From contig DATATB010000109.1 of assembly GCA_036268995.1 (NCBI GenBank), forward strand, positions 1-31,631: a stretch of DNA of 31,631 bases, read 5' to 3'. The DNA is from DATATB01 sp036268995 (GTDB taxonomy: Bacteria; Planctomycetota; Planctomycetia; Pirellulales; PNKZ01). Shown one piece after another: positions 7,420 through 15,756 of the stretch (within the stretch, counting starts at the first letter, position 1; each line of letters begins with the position of its first letter). The position numbers and the translations under genes were made by a program. Below the pieces are notes generated by a model. It had not been told where the DNA came from, made no database searches, and was given only the letters and a program-made list of their open reading frames with translations.

Positions 7420-8712
7420 ATGAGGAATGCGGTTGCCAGCTTTGTGTTGGGTTGCGTCACCGTAGCCGCCGGCGCTGAATTGCCGTCGCACACCGCGCCG
7501 GGAATCACCAACTTTCCCAAGCTCTCGGCCGAAATGGACTGGCCCTGGTGGCGCGGACCGACGCGCAACGGCATTGCGCCTCCCCGTTCGGCTCCGCCGA
7601 CCACCTGGAACGAAACGGAGAACATTGTTTGGAAGGCGCCCGTGCCGGGGCGGGGACATTCGTCGCCGATCGTGATCGGCAACCGGATCTTTCTTTCAAC
7701 CGCCGACAAGGAAAAACAGGTCCAATCGGTGCTGGCACTGGATCGTGCTTCGGGCAAGCAACTGTGGAAGGTCGATATCAATCAAGGAGGTTTTCCGTCA
7801 ACTCATCCTCACAACACGCACGCCACGCCGACCGTGGCCGGCGACGGTGAGCTGCTGTTCGTCACGTTCCACCACCACGACCAACTCCAGGCGGTGGCGC
7901 TCGACCATGACGGAAAGATCGCGTGGAGCAAGTCGCTGGGCGAGTTTCACCCAAAGCAGTATGAGTATGGCTACGGTCCTTCGCCGGTGCTGTATCGCGA
8001 GACGGTCATCATCGCAGCCGAATACGATGGCGACAGCTTCATCACGGCCTTGAACCGTAAGACCGGCCAACAGGTATGGCGCACGCCACGCCCCGACAAC
8101 ATCACGTTCTCCACGCCTTCGATCGTTGTGATCGGCAAGCAAGAGTTGCTGGCGATCTCGGGCGGTGACCAGGTGGCGTGTTTCGACCCGGCCACCGGTC
8201 GGCCGCTGTGGGCCGTCGAGGGCACGACCGCGGCCACCTGCGGCACGATCGTCTGGGACGGCGACATCCTGTTCGCCAGCGGTGGGTATCCCAAGGCGGA
8301 GACTGTCGCCATTCGCGTCGCCGCTCGTGGCGGCGAAGTGTTGTGGAAGAACCAGCAGCAGTGTTACGAGGAATCGATGCTGGCCTATCGCGGCTACCTG
8401 TATGCCTTCACCGGCAAAGGGGTGCTCTACTGCTTTCGGGCCAGTGACGGCAAACCGATGTGGCAAAAACGGCTGCGCGGCGCGGTCAGCGCGTCGCCCG
8501 TGCTGGCCGGAGGTCATATCTACTGGGCCAACGAGCGTGGCACGATGTACGTTTTCAAGCCCGATCCGCAGGCCTGCGAACTGGTCGCCGAAAACGTGCT
8601 GGGTGACGAGTCGTTCGCCAGCCCGGCCGTCAGCGGCAACCAGATCTTCCTGCGCGTCGCGGTCCACGCAGGTGACGCGCGGCAAGAATATCTGTATTGC
8701 ATCGGAAAGTAG
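7420..8712 (+). CDS. Secreted PQQ-like beta-propeller (outer membrane protein assembly BamB-like fold) protein
   Basis: The predicted protein is a beta-propeller of PQQ-like repeats located outside the cytoplasm. The signal peptide is MRNAVASFVLGCVTVAAGAE. Repeats with the W/G docking pattern recur: GKQLWKVDINQGG, GKIAWSKSLGE, GQQVWRTPRPD, GRPLWAVEG, GEVLWKNQQQ, GKPMWQKRLRG. The opening WPWWRGPTRNGIAP is typical of the large planctomycete PQQ-like group. None of the residues known to bind PQQ in true quinoprotein dehydrogenases can be pointed to, so cofactor binding is not implied. AGGA at 7407-7410 sits nine bases before the ATG at 7420, which decides this start over TTG at 7411. It is convergent with the DUF1080 gene that ends at 8735. 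Confidence 0.85.
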   Translation: MRNAVASFVLGCVTVAAGAELPSHTAPGITNFPKLSAEMDWPWWRGPTRNGIAPPRSAPPTTWNETENIVWKAPVPGRGHSSPIVIGNRIFLSTADKEKQVQSVLALDRASGKQLWKVDINQGGFPSTHPHNTHATPTVAGDGELLFVTFHHHDQLQAVALDHDGKIAWSKSLGEFHPKQYEYGYGPSPVLYRETVIIAAEYDGDSFITALNRKTGQQVWRTPRPDNITFSTPSIVVIGKQELLAISGGDQVACFDPATGRPLWAVEGTTAATCGTIVWDGDILFASGGYPKAETVAIRVAARGGEVLWKNQQQCYEESMLAYRGYLYAFTGKGVLYCFRASDGKPMWQKRLRGAVSASPVLAGGHIYWANERGTMYVFKPDPQACELVAENVLGDESFASPAVSGNQIFLRVAVHAGDARQEYLYCIGK

Positions 8713-8734
8713 AGAGGGCCTACCGCGCCGGCTC

Positions 8735-9517
8735 TCATTTCTTTTTCTTCGATTGTCCCTGTGGCACGACCTTGACGGCCGAAGCGGGGATTTTCGCCTC
8801 GTCGGGCGTGATGATCGGCAGGTCATCCGCCAGGTGCTTCAAGAAGATGTCTCGATATCGAATCCGCATCGCCGGCCCCACGTGTACCTGCACGCCCAGA
8901 ATGCCAGCCAGCGCCCGATTCTTTTCGTCCAGGTCGATCACGTCCACGGTCGGATGATCGTCAATCCAGTGCTGATGATGATTGCCCCGGACCAGGACAC
9001 GATACTCGTGCCACTCGCCCGGCTTGAGTTCCTTGATCGGAAGTTTGCCGACGACCCACGGCTGCCCTTCGGCGTCGATGACCACTTTTTCGCCGGTGTG
9101 CGCTAGAATGCGCCGCCCGCGTTCCTCGTAGAGCATGCCGTTATAGTCCGGCCGATCGGCAACGACATCGCACTGATAGCCGGTGACGACGCCGTCGCCC
9201 AAATCGGGCCGATGCTTGCTGCGATAGTTCAGCCCGCTGTTGCCGCCAGGAGTGACGTTGACTTCCACCCGCAGCTCGAAATTCTTGAGCGTGCCGCCGC
9301 GCCAGATGATAAAGCGGTTGTACTTGAGCGAGCCATCCGTCACGCCCGTCAGGCAGCCGTCCTTTACGCTCCAATACTGCTGGCTTCCCTCCCAGCCCGA
9401 CAAATCGGTGCCGTTAAAAATGGCTTGAAATCCTTCCGGCGGCTCGCTGCACATGGCGGTGCCGGTCAGTGCCACCGAGAGCATCGCGGTCGCGACGCAC
9501 AGATTGATTTTCATCAT
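8735..9517 (-). CDS. Secreted DUF1080 (3-keto-disaccharide hydrolase family) protein
   Basis: A single DUF1080 domain fills the protein after a signal peptide (MMKINLCVATAMLSVALTG, then TAMCSEP). Family signatures are FQAIFNGTDLSGWEG near residue 30, NFELRVEVNVTPGGNSGLNYRS near 80-100, GYQCDVVAD, the EYRVLVRGNHHQHWIDDHPT strand pair and the final IRYRDIFLKHL. The family includes 3-keto-glycoside hydrolases and many uncharacterised secreted proteins of planctomycetes and Bacteroidota. The C-terminus is a short basic tail ending in KKKK. It is the last gene of a three-gene minus-strand run, 42 bases after the SGNH hydrolase gene, so it is probably co-transcribed with it. Confidence 0.88.
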   Translation of the reverse strand: MMKINLCVATAMLSVALTGTAMCSEPPEGFQAIFNGTDLSGWEGSQQYWSVKDGCLTGVTDGSLKYNRFIIWRGGTLKNFELRVEVNVTPGGNSGLNYRSKHRPDLGDGVVTGYQCDVVADRPDYNGMLYEERGRRILAHTGEKVVIDAEGQPWVVGKLPIKELKPGEWHEYRVLVRGNHHQHWIDDHPTVDVIDLDEKNRALAGILGVQVHVGPAMRIRYRDIFLKHLADDLPIITPDEAKIPASAVKVVPQGQSKKKK

Positions 9518-9559
9518 CGGAATGACTCAACAGGTGATGTGGCTAAACGGTTCGTCGGC

Positions 9560-10729
9560 TCAACAATCGCAATGCACCAGCAACGCCCCGATGCGAATCC
9601 AGGTTCCCAGTGATTGCGGGTTCTTCTCGTCGAGCACCTTGATCTTCAAGGTATGTTCGCCGGAAGCGAGATCATCGGCCAGGATGGCGTAATTGGCGCG
9701 GGCTGATTTGAGCGCGTACTTGTCCCAACTCGAAAGCCTTTTTGGCGGACCGCCGTCGATGCTCCATTCGATGTCGCCGCTGTCGGGCGCAACCAGCCAG
9801 TACACGCCGACGGTCGTGCCGCTGAACTTGCGAACGAGTTCGGTGCCCGGCTGATTGCTGGCAATATAGTGCGGAAAGCGGCCGCCCAGCGGCTTGTCTT
9901 CCTTCTGCCATCCCGGGGCGTGCAGCGCGGTCGCATCCTCAAGATGGGCCCCGCTGAAGGGGTCTTTCGTCAGCGGATCGGGCAGCATAATTTGTGGAGG
10001 GGCAGCACGGTCGTGCATGTGCGATTCGAGAAACTCCTCGATCGACTTCGCGTACACGGCATATCCTGCGTCGTTGGGATGAACGCCATCGATGGTCAGC
10101 GTTTCCCAGGAGTCGTCGCCGCGAGCCATCCGCTCGACCAAGGCCTGGCCGACGTTGATTTCGGGAATGCCGTAGTGCCGTGCAATTGCCTGGTGGTAGC
10201 CAACGGCTTTGGGGACATCGCCTGCGGCATAGGCTGGAGCCAACGTTTTCGTGGTCGTGTAGATGAAAACGATCTCGGCCCAAGGATTCGACAGCAGGAG
10301 CTGCCGCACGATGCCTTCGATGCTCCGCTTGACCCGTAGCTCGGCACGGCCGCCGTCGTTAACCGCGAATTCGATAAAGACCAGGTCGGGATTTTTGGCA
10401 AGCAAATCCGCCTGGCAGCGAAAAGCCCCGAGGTCGGACCCAGTGCCGCCGATCGCCGCATTGACTTCCGTGATCAAAGCACCGGGAAAATGCTCCTTGA
10501 ACCACGCCGTGGTCAGCGCCCGCCAGGAGGTTTTTAATGGGTTGGAAGCGCCGGCCCCGGCGGTGATCGAGCCGCCGAAGTAACCAATCGTTAGCGCCTT
10601 ATCGTTTTTCAGCTTTCCGATCGAGCGCCCAAGCGGTTGCTGCGTCTCTGCATCGGCCGTCGTCGTGAGCCCGGTGGCGAGCAGAATGGCTACGATCGCA
10701 AGCGCGGGGAAGTTTCGGAGCATCAACAT
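9560..10729 (-). CDS. Secreted SGNH/GDSL-family esterase with C-terminal beta domain
   Basis: This is a predicted serine esterase or lipase acting outside the cytoplasm, probably on acyl or acetyl groups of carbohydrates. From the ATG at 10729, the signal peptide is MLMLRNFPALAIVAILLATG and onward. The SGNH blocks are complete: GYFGGSITAGAG (nucleophile Ser54), GGTGSDLG (block II Gly, about 94), FAVNDGG (Asn124) and TIDGVHPNDAGY (Asp214, His217). Residues from about 240 to 390 form a second beta-rich region (GTTVGVYWLVAPDSGDIEWS) resembling the ancillary domain of two-domain carbohydrate esterases. The frame runs open upstream to 11026, but that part overlaps the preceding gene and is not protein-like. 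It lies 56 bases after the glycosidase-like gene on the same strand, suggesting an operon. ATG at 10723 is an alternative start. Confidence 0.85.
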   Translation of the reverse strand: MLMLRNFPALAIVAILLATGLTTTADAETQQPLGRSIGKLKNDKALTIGYFGGSITAGAGASNPLKTSWRALTTAWFKEHFPGALITEVNAAIGGTGSDLGAFRCQADLLAKNPDLVFIEFAVNDGGRAELRVKRSIEGIVRQLLLSNPWAEIVFIYTTTKTLAPAYAAGDVPKAVGYHQAIARHYGIPEINVGQALVERMARGDDSWETLTIDGVHPNDAGYAVYAKSIEEFLESHMHDRAAPPQIMLPDPLTKDPFSGAHLEDATALHAPGWQKEDKPLGGRFPHYIASNQPGTELVRKFSGTTVGVYWLVAPDSGDIEWSIDGGPPKRLSSWDKYALKSARANYAILADDLASGEHTLKIKVLDEKNPQSLGTWIRIGALLVHCDC

Positions 10730-10785
10730 GCGATAGCCAAAAGCGAGAACTGGGGGAACACACGGAACGAAAAACGGGCAACGGC

Positions 10786-11979
10786 TCAGCCCCAAATGCT
10801 CGTGGTCGTGGCGAGCATGATGGCACGGTCGGGCTTGCCGTGCGAATGACGATGATTGTGGGCGAAATTGCCGCCCGTATAAAAGAGCCACCATTGTCCC
10901 TCGCGCTCGACAAGCGCGTGCGGTGCGTGGAGTATGTAGCTGTCGAGCTGCGAAGCATCGCCGCGCGGCAGCCAAGGCTGGCGTGCGGACCGCTGCCAGT
11001 GGATTCCGTCTGCGGAAAAGCACCACTCCATGTCGATCGTCTGGGCTTCCAGGCGGTAGTGCCCAAGGATGCCCACGCGGCCACGACCGGTGTGGGTGAC
11101 CGAGAGATAATAGAATTGCAAGTCATGCGGATCGTCGGCATCCGGCGCAAGGACGCGCTGGCGGCCTTCCCACCGCAACCCGTCGGCGCTCACGTAGCGA
11201 TCCATGACGCGGATGAGGCCGGGGATGTTGTCCAACGCCATGTAGCGCGGATCATCTTTGCCGACTTCCACGAGCCCCACGGAGTACATTTCAAAGCTGC
11301 CGTCGGGCAGTTGATAGACATTGGTCGCGTCGTTTGAGATCAGTGCCGCGGGTGCCAGCGGCTCGCCTTGCAGCGGCGCGGCCTTGCGCTTGGCAAAGCG
11401 TGACAGCCCGGCCGTGGCAGCCACCGCGCCATCCACCGCGCGATCGGTGGGATGATAAATGCACGGCCGCAGCGGATCGACGACGCGATAGGTGCGCCCG
11501 TCCGCGCTGTCTGCGGCGAGATAGCGTGCCACTCCCTTGCCATGTGCCCAGAAATACAGCCGATGCCGACCATCGCGAAGTCGCAGATGCACTGCCTGAA
11601 CCGGCCGCCAACCAGTCGGCAGATTGCCGATGGCCAACGGCGTCGCGGCGTCCGGGTCGCCCTCAGACAACGTCGCATAGATCGGCTTCAGCACTTCGCC
11701 CGGCGCGCCGTCGGCGAAGCCGATGTTTTTCGGCACGTTTTCTTTGCCCGACACGCTGCACCACAGCCGCCAGCGGTTGTCGGCCAGCGGTTCCACGGCG
11801 CTCGTGAAGTTTTGAATCCACCCACCGGCCGGCTCGCCCGAATGCCGCAAAATGACGCCGCGCTTTTTCCAAGCGGTGGGCGCGCAGGGCATAGGCGCGG
11901 TCGTCGCTGCCCGAGAAAGGCTGGGGGCGATGAGAGCGCCGGCCACTGCTCCGACAAATTGGCGTCGTGCGAGAATCAT
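10786..11979 (-). CDS. Tat-exported glycosidase-like five-bladed beta-propeller protein
   Basis: The ATG at 11979 opens a twin-arginine signal (MILARRQFVGAVAGALIAPS, then LSRA), so the folded protein is likely exported by Tat; the open frame upstream to 12105 is not protein-like. The rest shows repeated strand patterns of GH32/GH43/GH130-type propellers: GRHRLYFWAHG, DGSFEMYSVGLVE, RYVSADGLRWEGR, MEWCFSADGIHWQRS and QWWLFYTGG. The phrase 'SADG-x(2)-W' is common in these proteins. I cannot place a catalytic acid or base with confidence, so the substrate and even hydrolase activity are inferred. It heads a three-gene minus-strand cluster with an SGNH esterase and a DUF1080 protein, and it is divergent from a secreted alpha/beta hydrolase, which fits a carbohydrate-degradation cluster. 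Confidence 0.75.
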   Translation of the reverse strand: MILARRQFVGAVAGALIAPSLSRAATTAPMPCAPTAWKKRGVILRHSGEPAGGWIQNFTSAVEPLADNRWRLWCSVSGKENVPKNIGFADGAPGEVLKPIYATLSEGDPDAATPLAIGNLPTGWRPVQAVHLRLRDGRHRLYFWAHGKGVARYLAADSADGRTYRVVDPLRPCIYHPTDRAVDGAVAATAGLSRFAKRKAAPLQGEPLAPAALISNDATNVYQLPDGSFEMYSVGLVEVGKDDPRYMALDNIPGLIRVMDRYVSADGLRWEGRQRVLAPDADDPHDLQFYYLSVTHTGRGRVGILGHYRLEAQTIDMEWCFSADGIHWQRSARQPWLPRGDASQLDSYILHAPHALVEREGQWWLFYTGGNFAHNHRHSHGKPDRAIMLATTTSIWG

Positions 11980-12172
11980 CAAATTTGCGAGCCCGATGGG
12001 GACCGAAGCGGATCGTATTGCACGCTTGAACGTGGAAGTAATCGCCGAGATAATCGTTTTACCACAAGCTGGGTGATCTGCTAAGGATGAACCGACCCGG
12101 AGCAAATCCGCTCAATCCCGCGTGTGCTCGTGCACGCCGGCCGAGAAATCTATCGTTAAGGCTAAAACTCTC

Positions 12173-13423
12173 ATGCACCGCATTAACGCTTGCGCGTTCT
12201 GGCTGGCATTCGTTCTCATTCTGGGCTGCGCGCTGACGCTCGCCGCCGCCGAGCCGACAAAGCTCGTCCCGCCGCCCCCTGCCGAGCCGACCGGTCCGAT
12301 GTGGGACTTGCAGGCCCTATCGCAAGCTCCCAAGGTCTATCCGGCGGACGATTTTAAGGCCGAAGGCGTCAAGGCCCTGTTTTACGAGGGCCTGCCCTAT
12401 CACGGCCAGCCGACGCGGGTGTTTGCCTGGCTCGGCCTGCCCAAGGCGGCGCCGGGCCAGCGCGTGCCGGGTATGGTGCTAATTCACGGAGGCGGCGGCA
12501 CGGCGTTCGACGCCTGGGTTCGCCTGTGGAACGACCGCGGCTATGCGGCCATCGCGATGGACACCAGCGGCTGCCTGCCTACCAGCGACGAGCACCGCAA
12601 ACACCCCCGCCACGCGCAGGGCGGACCGGCCGGCTGGGGCGGCTATGCCCAGATCGACGAGCCGCGCCAGGACCAATGGGCCTACCACGCCGTGGCCGAC
12701 GCGATCCTCGCCCATTCGCTGCTCCGCGCCCAACCGGAGGTCGATCCTCAGCGGATCGGCCTGACCGGCATTTCCTGGGGCGGATATCTCACCTGCCTGA
12801 CCGCCAGCGTCGACTCGCGGTTCCGTTTCGCGGTGCCCGTCTACGGCTGCGGATTTACCGACGAGCACTCGTTTGCCAAAAATGTCTTGGGGCTGGGCCC
12901 CGAGCGCGCCGACCGCTGGATGCGCTGGTGGGATCCCTCCTCGTATCTCAAGGGCGCCACGATGCCCATGCTGTGGGTCAACGGCAGCAACGACTTTGCC
13001 TATACGCTCAACGCCTACCAGAAGTCGTATCGCATGGCCTCCGGTCCGCGGACGCTGTGCATTCGGCTGCGCATGCCGCACGGTCACAGCGCCGGGCAGA
13101 CCCCCAAGGAGATTTTCGTTTTCGCCGAGAGCGTGCTGGGCGGCGGCGACCCGCTGGCCAAGATCACCGGCCAGGGACGTACCGACCGCCAGGCATGGGT
13201 CGGCTTCGACAGCAGCCACAGAATTGTGAAGGCCGAATTGAATGTGACCAAAGACTTGGGCCTCTGGCCGGACCGCAAATGGGAGGTCCTGCCCGCAGAA
13301 CTCGACAAGGCAGGCCGCGTCACGGCCACGCTGCCCACAGGCACGACCGTCTACTACTTCAATCTCATCGACGACCGCGACTGTGTCGTCAGCAGCGAGC
13401 ACGAAGAGTTGCCTAAGCCGTGA
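12173..13423 (+). CDS. Secreted alpha/beta hydrolase (acetyl xylan esterase / dienelactone-hydrolase-like)
   Basis: From the ATG at 12173 the protein has a signal peptide (core CAFWLAFVLILGCALTLAAA) and an alpha/beta-hydrolase domain. VLIHGGGGTAFD (about residues 102-113) is the oxyanion-hole strand, GISWGG (Ser201) the nucleophile elbow, NGSNDFAY (Asp274) the acid and MPHGHSAG (His303 or His305) the base. The layout resembles cephalosporin-C deacetylase/acetyl xylan esterase and prolyl-oligopeptidase-like hydrolases of planctomycetes. After about residue 325 there is a beta-rich C-terminal domain. Because the neighbours on the other side of the shared upstream region are glycosidase-like and esterase-like, an ester of a polysaccharide is the likeliest substrate, but this is inference. 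A possible terminator hairpin overlaps its stop. Confidence 0.85.
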   Translation: MHRINACAFWLAFVLILGCALTLAAAEPTKLVPPPPAEPTGPMWDLQALSQAPKVYPADDFKAEGVKALFYEGLPYHGQPTRVFAWLGLPKAAPGQRVPGMVLIHGGGGTAFDAWVRLWNDRGYAAIAMDTSGCLPTSDEHRKHPRHAQGGPAGWGGYAQIDEPRQDQWAYHAVADAILAHSLLRAQPEVDPQRIGLTGISWGGYLTCLTASVDSRFRFAVPVYGCGFTDEHSFAKNVLGLGPERADRWMRWWDPSSYLKGATMPMLWVNGSNDFAYTLNAYQKSYRMASGPRTLCIRLRMPHGHSAGQTPKEIFVFAESVLGGGDPLAKITGQGRTDRQAWVGFDSSHRIVKAELNVTKDLGLWPDRKWEVLPAELDKAGRVTATLPTGTTVYYFNLIDDRDCVVSSEHEELPKP

Positions 13424-13447
13424 CGCGGCGGCGTCAAATCGAGTTTT
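13421..13447 (+). terminator. Possible intrinsic terminator after the alpha/beta hydrolase
   Basis: TGACGC and GCGTCA form a perfect six-pair stem with the loop GGCG (13421-13436), starting on the stop codon, and a T5 run follows at 13443-13447. The stem is short and the T run is seven bases away, so the call is tentative. Confidence 0.35.
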
Positions 13448-13463
13448 TCCACCTAGCGAACGC

Positions 13464-15524
13464 TTAGGACCACATCGCTCGCATGCGCTGCCGAACCGAC
13501 ACGCGCACGGTCTCGCTCAGTGTCTCGCCTTCCGCGTCATCGGCGCCCCGGATCGCCGCCGGGCGCTCGAAGTGGCCCACGATCGCCTGCGAGATGAACC
13601 GCGTGAGCTGTGCGTAGCCGTGCTGGTCGCTCGATCGGCCGCGGTAGGCGTGGTAGTAGCGCAAGGGAAAACACACGTGCAGCGTGCGTTTGGCTCGGGT
13701 CAGCGCCACGTAGAACAATCGCAATTCCTCGTCGATCTGCTCGGCATTGCCGGTCGCCAGATCCGAAGGAATGTTGCCATCGGCGGCATGGATGACATAG
13801 ACCGAATCCCATTCCAGCCCCTTGGCCGAGTGGATCGTACTGAGGATGAGATAGTCTTCATCCAGTTCAGGAGGGCCGGCGAGGTCCTGCGTCGTGGTCG
13901 GAGGATCAAGCGTCAGTTCGGCCAGCATTTTCGAGCGACTGCTGAATCGGCCGGCCAGTTGCTCCAACTGTTCCAAATCGCGAATACGGGCTGCGGCGTG
14001 GTCCATGTGCTCTTCCAAAAGCGGCGCGTAGAACTGACGGACAAGCTGCACTTGGGCGGGCAAGTCCTTGTCAGAACACCTGGCCAGCCGGACCAACAGC
14101 TCCACCAGCTTGGGCCAGTAGCCATTCGCATCGCCAGGAATTTTTGCGGCCGACCATGTGCGGAAGTCGCCGCGCGCCTGTAGCAGCCGGTCCATAAGCT
14201 GCTGAGCTTTGCGGGGGCCGATATGAGGCAGCAACTTGAGAATCCGCGTGCCCGCCACCAGGTCGCGCGGGTTTTCCGCCAGTCGCAGAAAGGCCAGCAA
14301 ATCCTTGACGTGGGCCGTCTCGATGAACTTCAAACCGCCGTACTTCACGAACGGGATATTGTGACGTGCCAGCTCGGCCTCGAGCAGCACGCTGTGATGC
14401 GACGCACGAAACAGCACCGCCTGCTCGCGCAGCTCGACGCCTGCTTCGCGCTGCTGGAGCACGTGTCGTACGATCAGCTCGGCTTGCTCCGCCTCGTCGA
14501 CGCACGTGGTCAGCACCGGCTTAGTGCCACCTTCCCGCCGTGACCAGAGATCCTTGGTGTAACGCTGCCGGGCTTGCGCAATGATCGCGTTGGTGGCGGC
14601 GAGGATCGGCTGCGTGCTGCGATAGTTCTGCTCGAGCTTGACAATCGTCGTCCCGGGAAATTGCTCGGGAAAATCGAGGATGTTGCGAACCGTGGCTCCG
14701 CGAAAGGAATAAATCGATTGGGCATCGTCACCAACCAGGGTAATGCCGGTGCCGCCGGGGCGCAGCAAGCGTACAATCTCGGCCTGCAGCCGGTTCGTGT
14801 CCTGGTATTCATCGACCAGCACCGCGTCGAAGCGGTCGCGAATCTTCTTGGCCGTGGCCGGCTCGGATAGCATGCCGTGCCAGAAGAGCAGGAGGTCATC
14901 GTAGTCGAGGACGTTGGCCGATTCCTTGCGATCGACATAGCCCTGGAACAGCCGCTTGAGATCGTCGGCGAACTCGTCGCACCAGGGAAAGCTCTTGGCC
15001 AGCACCGGCTCGATCGTTTCCTGCGAGTTGACGCAGTGGCTGTAGATGGCCATGCAGGTTCCCTTTTTGGGGAACCGGCGATCTGCCTTGGCTAGCCCCA
15101 ACTCGGTGCGGACGACGTCGAGCAGATCTTCCGAGTCGGAGCGGTCGTGAATGGTGAAGCCATCATGGAGCCCGATCGCTTTGCCATACAGCCGCAGCAG
15201 CCGAGTGGCGATGGCATGGAAGGTGCCGCCCCAGACTTTGCGGCTGGTGAGCTGTTGCCTGATGGTCTTCGAGGCGTCGTCCTTGGCCAGTCGCTGGAGC
15301 AGCACATCCACGCGCCGCAGCATCTCGGCGGCCGCCCGGCGGCTGAAAGTCAGCAGCAGGACACGGCTCGGGTCGATCCCGCGCTCGATGGTCTGGGCCA
15401 CCCGATGCACCAGCGTTTTGGTCTTGCCCGTACCGGCGCCGGCAATGACCAGCAGCGAACCCTCGTCATGGCAGACGGCCCGCTGCTGCTCCGTGTTCAG
15501 ACCGTTGAGAATTCCATCCTGCAT
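13464..15524 (-). CDS. UvrD/Rep/PcrA-type superfamily I DNA helicase
   Basis: This is a cytoplasmic ATP-dependent 3'-5' DNA helicase of the UvrD family, expected to act in repair or replication restart. The motifs are in order: Q-motif region LNTEQQRAV, Walker A AGAGTGKT (28-35, Lys34), motif Ia TFSRRAAAEM, motif Ib GTFHAIATRLL, motif II VDEYQDTN (Walker B, 237-244), motif III GDDAQSIYSFRGA (265-277), motif IV EQNYRST, motif V STIHSAKGLEWDSVYV and motif VI RLFYVALTRAKRTLHV. At 686 residues it is slightly shorter than PcrA or UvrD (about 720) and lacks their long C-terminal tail. It has no cysteine cluster or nuclease domain. The gene follows glgP on the same strand after a 230-base gap and converges with the alpha/beta hydrolase gene. 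Confidence 0.93.
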   Translation of the reverse strand: MQDGILNGLNTEQQRAVCHDEGSLLVIAGAGTGKTKTLVHRVAQTIERGIDPSRVLLLTFSRRAAAEMLRRVDVLLQRLAKDDASKTIRQQLTSRKVWGGTFHAIATRLLRLYGKAIGLHDGFTIHDRSDSEDLLDVVRTELGLAKADRRFPKKGTCMAIYSHCVNSQETIEPVLAKSFPWCDEFADDLKRLFQGYVDRKESANVLDYDDLLLFWHGMLSEPATAKKIRDRFDAVLVDEYQDTNRLQAEIVRLLRPGGTGITLVGDDAQSIYSFRGATVRNILDFPEQFPGTTIVKLEQNYRSTQPILAATNAIIAQARQRYTKDLWSRREGGTKPVLTTCVDEAEQAELIVRHVLQQREAGVELREQAVLFRASHHSVLLEAELARHNIPFVKYGGLKFIETAHVKDLLAFLRLAENPRDLVAGTRILKLLPHIGPRKAQQLMDRLLQARGDFRTWSAAKIPGDANGYWPKLVELLVRLARCSDKDLPAQVQLVRQFYAPLLEEHMDHAAARIRDLEQLEQLAGRFSSRSKMLAELTLDPPTTTQDLAGPPELDEDYLILSTIHSAKGLEWDSVYVIHAADGNIPSDLATGNAEQIDEELRLFYVALTRAKRTLHVCFPLRYYHAYRGRSSDQHGYAQLTRFISQAIVGHFERPAAIRGADDAEGETLSETVRVSVRQRMRAMWS

Positions 15525-15756
15525 GTCGCGCTTCGTCCGTGAGGCCGGGAATCCGATTCAGCCATAGTCTATCAGATATCGCGCCGCGCGGGGGGTGAGG
15601 CCCGCGACCGAAGGTGCGTGCGGGGACACTGGGACGGCGCGGCGACCGAAGGCGCGGAGCCTACCCAGTTCGCGCAGATTTAAACGCCACCGCTTTGAGA
15701 AGCGGATCGGACGCGTCCGATTGCCTGGCAGAAATGAAAATGCCCAAGGGGCGACT

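Noticed and set aside
7798..8826. Minus-strand open frame of 342 codons
   Set aside because: It lies antisense to the PQQ propeller gene and runs into the next gene; a compositional shadow.
12479..13402. Minus-strand open frame of 307 codons
   Set aside because: It is antisense to the alpha/beta hydrolase, whose catalytic motifs and signal peptide are complete.
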